DNA of 25,710 nt, taken from NCBI GenBank assembly GCA_900546735.1, contig URDW01000008.1:1-25710 (forward strand), in the 5' to 3' direction. Source of the stretch: an uncultured Oscillospiraceae bacterium (GTDB taxonomy: Bacteria > Bacillota > Clostridia > Oscillospirales > Acutalibacteraceae). The notes below the pieces were generated by a model. It did no database searches. It worked only from the letters and a program-made list of their open reading frames with translations, and had not been told where the DNA came from. Shown here piece after piece: positions 22,072 to 25,710 of this stretch; positions within the stretch are counted from its first letter, which is position 1; the number at the start of each line of letters is the position of its first letter. The position numbers were made by a program, and so were the translations under genes.

Positions 22072-24129
22072 TCAGGCGTTTTCGGCCTTTGATTCTTCAA
22101 TGATCTTCTGCGCAATGTGCTCGGGCACGCGCTCGTAACGGGCAAATTCAATTTCAAAGCTGCCGCGTCCCTGCGTGATCTGGCGCATGGAGGTGGCAAA
22201 TGTGGCCATTTCGCCCATCGGTACTTCGGCCGTGATCTCCTGCATGCCGCCGCTTTGCGGAGTCATGCCCAGCACGCGGCCGCGGCGCTTGTTGATGTCG
22301 CCGATCACGTCGCCCATCGCCTCGTCGTTGCAAAGGGCTTTGAGCGTGCCGATCGGCTCCAGCAGCACCGGTCCCGCCTGGGGGATGCCGTTTTTGTAGG
22401 CCAGGTTCGCGGCGATCTTAAAGCTCATTTCCGAGGAGTCTACCGGGTGGTAGGAACCGTCGTACAGCGTGGCTTTGATGCCCACCATCGGGTAACCGGC
22501 CACAACGCCTTTTTGGATGGATTCGCGCAGTCCCTTTTCCACAGCCGGGAAAAAGTTCTTCGGCACGGAACCGCCCACGACGCGCTCGGCAAATTCCAGG
22601 TCGTCGCACGGACAGGGCTCAAATTCAATAAACACGTCGCCGAACTGGCCGTGGCCGCCGCTCTGCTTTTTGTGGCGGCCCTGGGCGCTGACCTTTTTGG
22701 TGATGGTTTCGCGGTAGGCGATCTTCGGTGCTTTCAGCGTGGCCGAAACGCCGTATTTTGCTTTCAGCTTGGCCATGGCCACATCCAGGTGCTGTTCGCC
22801 GAGGCCGGCCAAAATCTGTTCGTGGGTGGTGTTGTCGGCGCCAAAGTGCAGCGCCGGGTCTTCTTCGCAAAGGCGGGTCAGACCGGAGGCGATCTTTTCT
22901 TCGTCGCCTTTCTTTTCGGGCACAACGGCCATGCGGTAAACGCTGTTTGCCACAGCCACCGGGTCAAGCGTCACTTCGCAGCCGCTGCACATGGTGTCGC
23001 CGGTCGCAAAGGAGGAAAGTTTGGTCAGCGCGCCGATGTCGCCGGCCGGGATCTCTTTGCAGTCCTCCTGCTTGGAGCCGCACACGGTCACGATCTTGCC
23101 CACCTTTTCCTCGGCGCCGGTGCGCGGATTCTTTACGCTCATACCGGGCGTGATCCTGCCGCTGATCGTTTTAAAGAACGACAGCTTGCCGATGAACGGG
23201 TCGGCCACGGTTTTGAAACAGATGGCGGCCGTCGGGGCGCTTTCGTCGGGTGTAAGCTCGGTCGGCTCGCCGTTCTGGTCGGCGGCGTACTCCGCTCTTG
23301 GCGCCGGCGCGCATTCGGCAATGAAGTCCAGCAGCATGTCAACGCAGGCGCCGCTTGCGCCGGAGGCGCACACCAGCGGCACGATGCTGCCGTCTGCCAG
23401 CCCGGCACGCAGGCCGTGAATACGGTCTTCGCGGGTCAGGGGCTCGCCCTCAAAGTATTTTTCCATCAGCTCGTCGTCGGCACCGGCAACGGCTTCGCTG
23501 AACACCTCTTTTACCGCCTCAAAGCGCGCTTCGTCCTCGTGGGCGGCGTCAGTCTCGGTCTTGGTGCGGCCGGAGTATGTATAGGCCTTGTCTTCTATCA
23601 TATTATAGTAGGCGCAGACCTTGCTGTCCTGCACAACGGGCACGATGACCGGGCACACGCTGGTGCCGAATTTGGCGATGACGGCGTTCATCGTTTTGTA
23701 AAAGTCGGCGCGCGCGTCGTCCATTTTGTTCAGCAGGATGATTTTGGAGATGCGGCGTTTGGAAGCGGCTTTGAAAGCTTTTTCACTGCCGACGTCCAGT
23801 CCGCTGCGTGCGGAAATGACCAAAACGGCGCAGTCTGCGGCGCGCATGCCCTCGGCGGCGCCGGTTTCAAAATCAAAAAGACCCGGAGTGTCCAGAATGT
23901 TGATTTTTTTGCCCTTGTATTCTATGGGCGCCACGGCGGAGGAAATCGAGAACTTTCTTTTCTTTTCCTCGGCGTCGTAGTCGCAAACGGTCGTGCCGTC
24001 GGCGATGGTGCCCATGCGGTCGGTCGCGCCGGCCGTAAACAGCATGGATTCGGCCAGCGTGGTTTTGCCCTTGGACGCGTGGCCGGCAAGCACAATGTTG
24101 CGTATATCTTTTGCGTTGTAGTTTTTCAA
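22072..24129 (-). CDS. EF-G-like translational GTPase paralogue
   Basis: A 685-aa protein with the full five-domain EF-G layout. G1 is GHASKGKTT (16-24), G3 DTPG (80-83), G4 NKMD (134-137), and the domain IV/V segments HGQFGDVFIEFEPC and MGDVIGDINKRRGRVLGM are typical. It differs from canonical EF-G: the G1 Asp of AHIDAGKT is absent, the RGITI switch I stretch reads RKFSI, and the catalytic His after DTPG is Leu (DTPGLFDF). This matches the second EF-G type found in many Firmicutes, whose role is not settled. The start is TTG (24129), preceded by TAGGAG about 10 nt away; no in-frame ATG fits. It has its own promoter and a shared convergent terminator. Confidence 0.92.
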   Translation of the reverse strand: MKNYNAKDIRNIVLAGHASKGKTTLAESMLFTAGATDRMGTIADGTTVCDYDAEEKKRKFSISSAVAPIEYKGKKINILDTPGLFDFETGAAEGMRAADCAVLVISARSGLDVGSEKAFKAASKRRISKIILLNKMDDARADFYKTMNAVIAKFGTSVCPVIVPVVQDSKVCAYYNMIEDKAYTYSGRTKTETDAAHEDEARFEAVKEVFSEAVAGADDELMEKYFEGEPLTREDRIHGLRAGLADGSIVPLVCASGASGACVDMLLDFIAECAPAPRAEYAADQNGEPTELTPDESAPTAAICFKTVADPFIGKLSFFKTISGRITPGMSVKNPRTGAEEKVGKIVTVCGSKQEDCKEIPAGDIGALTKLSSFATGDTMCSGCEVTLDPVAVANSVYRMAVVPEKKGDEEKIASGLTRLCEEDPALHFGADNTTHEQILAGLGEQHLDVAMAKLKAKYGVSATLKAPKIAYRETITKKVSAQGRHKKQSGGHGQFGDVFIEFEPCPCDDLEFAERVVGGSVPKNFFPAVEKGLRESIQKGVVAGYPMVGIKATLYDGSYHPVDSSEMSFKIAANLAYKNGIPQAGPVLLEPIGTLKALCNDEAMGDVIGDINKRRGRVLGMTPQSGGMQEITAEVPMGEMATFATSMRQITQGRGSFEIEFARYERVPEHIAQKIIEESKAENA

Positions 24130-24181
24130 ATTAAAACACTCCTATCTAATGGTTCGCTTGGTTCTAAAAAGCCTTGGTAAA

Positions 24182-24210
24182 ACTATACAATAAATTTTAA
24201 TATTTGTCAA
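24182..24210 (-). promoter_or_regulatory. Promoter of the EF-G paralogue
   Basis: Minus strand TTGACA (24210-24205), 17-bp spacer, TATAGT (24187-24182), in an AT-rich stretch. A second TATAAT (24269-24264) lies further upstream and may be another start. Confidence 0.78.
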
Positions 24211-24369
24211 TAAATTCGTGCAGTTTCTACACAGAATTCTAAATTTTCTGCGGAATATGTCTGAATTATAGTATGACTGGGGCAACTTGTCTTATTATTT
24301 GGAAAATACGCCTTGCAAACACGGGGTAAAACGTGTAAAATATTTGCGAAGATTTTGTGGAGGTGTGGT

Positions 24370-24972
24370 ATGAGGCTCAAACTGCGTTCCGGGGCGCAAA
24401 CCGGCAAGCTGGCATCTGCGTTGGCGCAGCTGCTTGTGCAGGATCCGCTTTTTTGCCTGTATTGCCCGGACCCCGGCCGCCGGCAGAAGTTCGCCCGTGC
24501 CTATTTTCTTTATTACCTGCGGCGCTGGAGCCGTTTGAGCCGTGCCTATATTTCTGCTGACCGGACTGCGCTCGCTGCGCTCACACCGCGCGCTGCGCTT
24601 GCGCGTCTGCCGCATGGCATCGGTGCGCTGCGTCTGCGCCTGGCGGCGCCGGGCGGTCTGCAGCGGCTGCGTGCGCACCATGCGGAGATCGCCGAACTGA
24701 TGGAGGTCGTGCTTCCGGCCGGTGCGCCGGTTTACAACCTGCGTATTTTTGCACTGCCGGGCAGCCCGGCGGCAGCGTCTGTTGTGCAGGAGGCTGTCGG
24801 TTACGCGCGCCTGAAAAAGCTTGCGCTGACGTATGAGACGATGAGCGACCGCTTTGTGGGCGATTTCCTGCAAAACGGCTTTCGCCTTGGCTACCGCCAT
24901 CCGGTCGCCGGCAGCACCGCCATGCAAACGCTGCTGTTTGCCGATTTTTCGGGCACGGCCGGCGGTAAGTAG
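24370..24972 (+). CDS. Putative GNAT-family N-acetyltransferase-like protein
   Basis: A 200-aa protein, only weakly recognisable. The C-terminal pattern LALTYETMSDRFVGDFLQNG followed by FRLGYR resembles the end of GNAT acetyltransferases (a strand, a helix and the final NGF strand), and the preceding VYNLRIFALPGSPAAASVVQ could be the acetyl-CoA binding strand and turn, though the usual RxxGxG/A is not clear. It is rich in Arg, Ala and Leu. I chose the ATG at 24370, 8 nt after GGAGG; an ATG at 24313 has no such site. A flavoprotein gene follows on the same strand after 117 nt. Substrate unknown. Confidence 0.6.
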   Translation: MRLKLRSGAQTGKLASALAQLLVQDPLFCLYCPDPGRRQKFARAYFLYYLRRWSRLSRAYISADRTALAALTPRAALARLPHGIGALRLRLAAPGGLQRLRAHHAEIAELMEVVLPAGAPVYNLRIFALPGSPAAASVVQEAVGYARLKKLALTYETMSDRFVGDFLQNGFRLGYRHPVAGSTAMQTLLFADFSGTAGGK

Positions 24973-25089
24973 TTCGGCCCGCGGCAGCAGTTCGGCTGCT
25001 TGTTTCGTGGGCTTAATGGTATCAACAAATTTTACGGCTCGGCGCATTGCCGCCCTGCCGCGTCGCTCTTGCGGCTTGGAGGTAGTTTT

Positions 25090-25661
25090 ATGTACTGCAC
25101 AAGAAATGTGACGAAAGACCTTGTCTGGGTCGGGGCAAACGACCGCCGTCTGGCGCTTTTTGAGGGCGTTTACCCGGTGCCGAACGGTGTTTCCTACAAC
25201 GCCTATGTTCTTCTGGATGAAAAAACCGTTTTGTTCGACACGGCGGACAGCGCCGTGGGCGAGCTCTTTTTTGAAAACGTGGCGCACGCTTTAAACGGCC
25301 GCGCGCTCGATTATCTGGTCGTGCACCACATGGAGCCTGACCATTCGGCCTCCATTGCAGAACTGGTGCGCCGCTACCCGGGCGTGACCGTGGTCTGCAA
25401 CGCGAAGATCAAGACGATGCTTGCCCAGTTTTTCGACGGCGACGCATTTGAAAACGCGCTGCTCGTCAAAGAGGGCGACGTGCTCGAAACGGGGCGCCAC
25501 AAGCTGCATTTTGTAATGGCGCCGATGGTGCACTGGCCCGAGGTCATGATGACGTATGATGAAACGGATAAGATCCTTTTCTCGGCCGATGCGTTCGGCA
25601 CGTTCGGCGCGCTCGATGGCGCCATCTTTGCCGATGAAGTCGATTTTCAGCACGGTTATCT
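25090..25661 (+). CDS. fprA: FprA-type A-type flavoprotein (diiron oxygen/NO reductase), 3' end missing
   Basis: N-terminal part (about 190 of roughly 390-400 residues) of a flavodiiron protein. The metallo-beta-lactamase-like domain has diiron ligands H80-x-E82-x-D84-H85 (HHMEPDHS), a further His in MVHWPEVMMTYDE (about 147) and Asp in LFSADAFG (about 166). These proteins reduce O2 to water or NO to N2O and protect anaerobes. GGAGG lies 7 nt before the ATG. The gene is cut at 25661, where library adapter sequence begins; the adapter continues the frame, so naive translation gives a false C-terminus. The flavodoxin domain is missing from the window. Confidence 0.95.
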
Positions 25662-25710
25662 CTGTCTCTTATACACATCTGACGCTGCCGACGACTTAAT
25701 AGGTGTAGAT
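25662..25710 (+). other. Nextera/Tn5 sequencing adapter, not genomic
   Basis: Positions 25662-25680 are the 19-bp Tn5 mosaic end (CTGTCTCTTATACACATCT), 25681-25694 the Nextera read adapter (GACGCTGCCGACGA), 25695-25702 an 8-base index (CTTAATAG, the reverse complement of CTATTAAG, which I recall as Illumina index S518), and 25703-25710 the start of the flow-cell adapter (GTGTAGAT). It is an untrimmed read end at the edge of the contig. Confidence 0.97.

Noticed and set aside
22117..24180. Plus-strand open frame of 687 codons
   Set aside because: Codon-aligned antisense of the EF-G paralogue; GC-rich codon structure keeps it open by chance.

Overview
This window looks like chromosomal DNA from a low-oxygen, Gram-positive gut Firmicute of the Oscillospiraceae/Ruminococcaceae type (Gemmiger, Subdoligranulum or Faecalibacterium relatives are my best guess). 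The reasons are strong GGAGG-type ribosome binding sites, many TTGACA-17-TATAAT promoters, GC-rich third codon positions with AT-rich intergenic regions, a sortase-anchored surface protein, M-box and cobalamin riboswitches, and an FprA-type oxygen-detoxifying flavoprotein. The genus is inference. The last 49 bases are not genomic: they are Nextera/Tn5 library adapter with an index, so the right-hand gene is cut artificially.

Layout. 1-4464: a MarR-type regulator and a heterodimeric ABC exporter, all on the minus strand, behind a promoter that carries two palindromic operator-like sites. 4595-6796: an Lrp/AsnC regulator divergent from a MATE efflux pump. 6797-6990: a gene-free but highly structured intergenic element. 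7042-8598: a purine permease (NCS2) with a hairpin-rich leader. 8619-9021: a coding-like remnant between two terminators. 9063-10344: a NUDIX hydrolase, a four-helix-bundle protein preceded by an array of mirrored TTTCAT boxes and small hairpins, then tRNA-Tyr and tRNA-Thr. 10411-12715: mutY divergent from birA. 12790-15360: a GPH-family sugar/cation symporter directly abutting a membrane-anchored extracytoplasmic protein. 15393-18749: an Mg2+ M-box riboswitch, a second terminator, two small ORFs, and the Mg2+ P-type ATPase mgtA. 18801-20861: a cobalamin riboswitch controlling a sortase-anchored alpha/alpha-toroid protein and a lipoprotein whose reading frame appears shifted near its start. 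20897-22058: an alkyltransferase-domain protein and an HD-domain hydrolase. 22072-24210: an unusual EF-G paralogue. 24370-25661: a GNAT-like protein and a truncated fprA.

Themes. The genes are mostly transport and metal or vitamin homeostasis with visible cis-regulation: Mg2+ import under an M-box, putative cobalamin capture under a B12 riboswitch, drug/toxic-compound export under MarR and Lrp-type regulators, and biotin ligase/repressor. I see no phage, transposase, CRISPR array or rRNA. The most unusual parts are the B12-controlled surface protein (possibly an intrinsic-factor-like cobalamin catcher), the tandem-terminator mgtA leader with a Cys-rich leader peptide candidate, the mirrored hairpin array beside the four-helix-bundle gene, and the structured intergenic element at 6797-6990.
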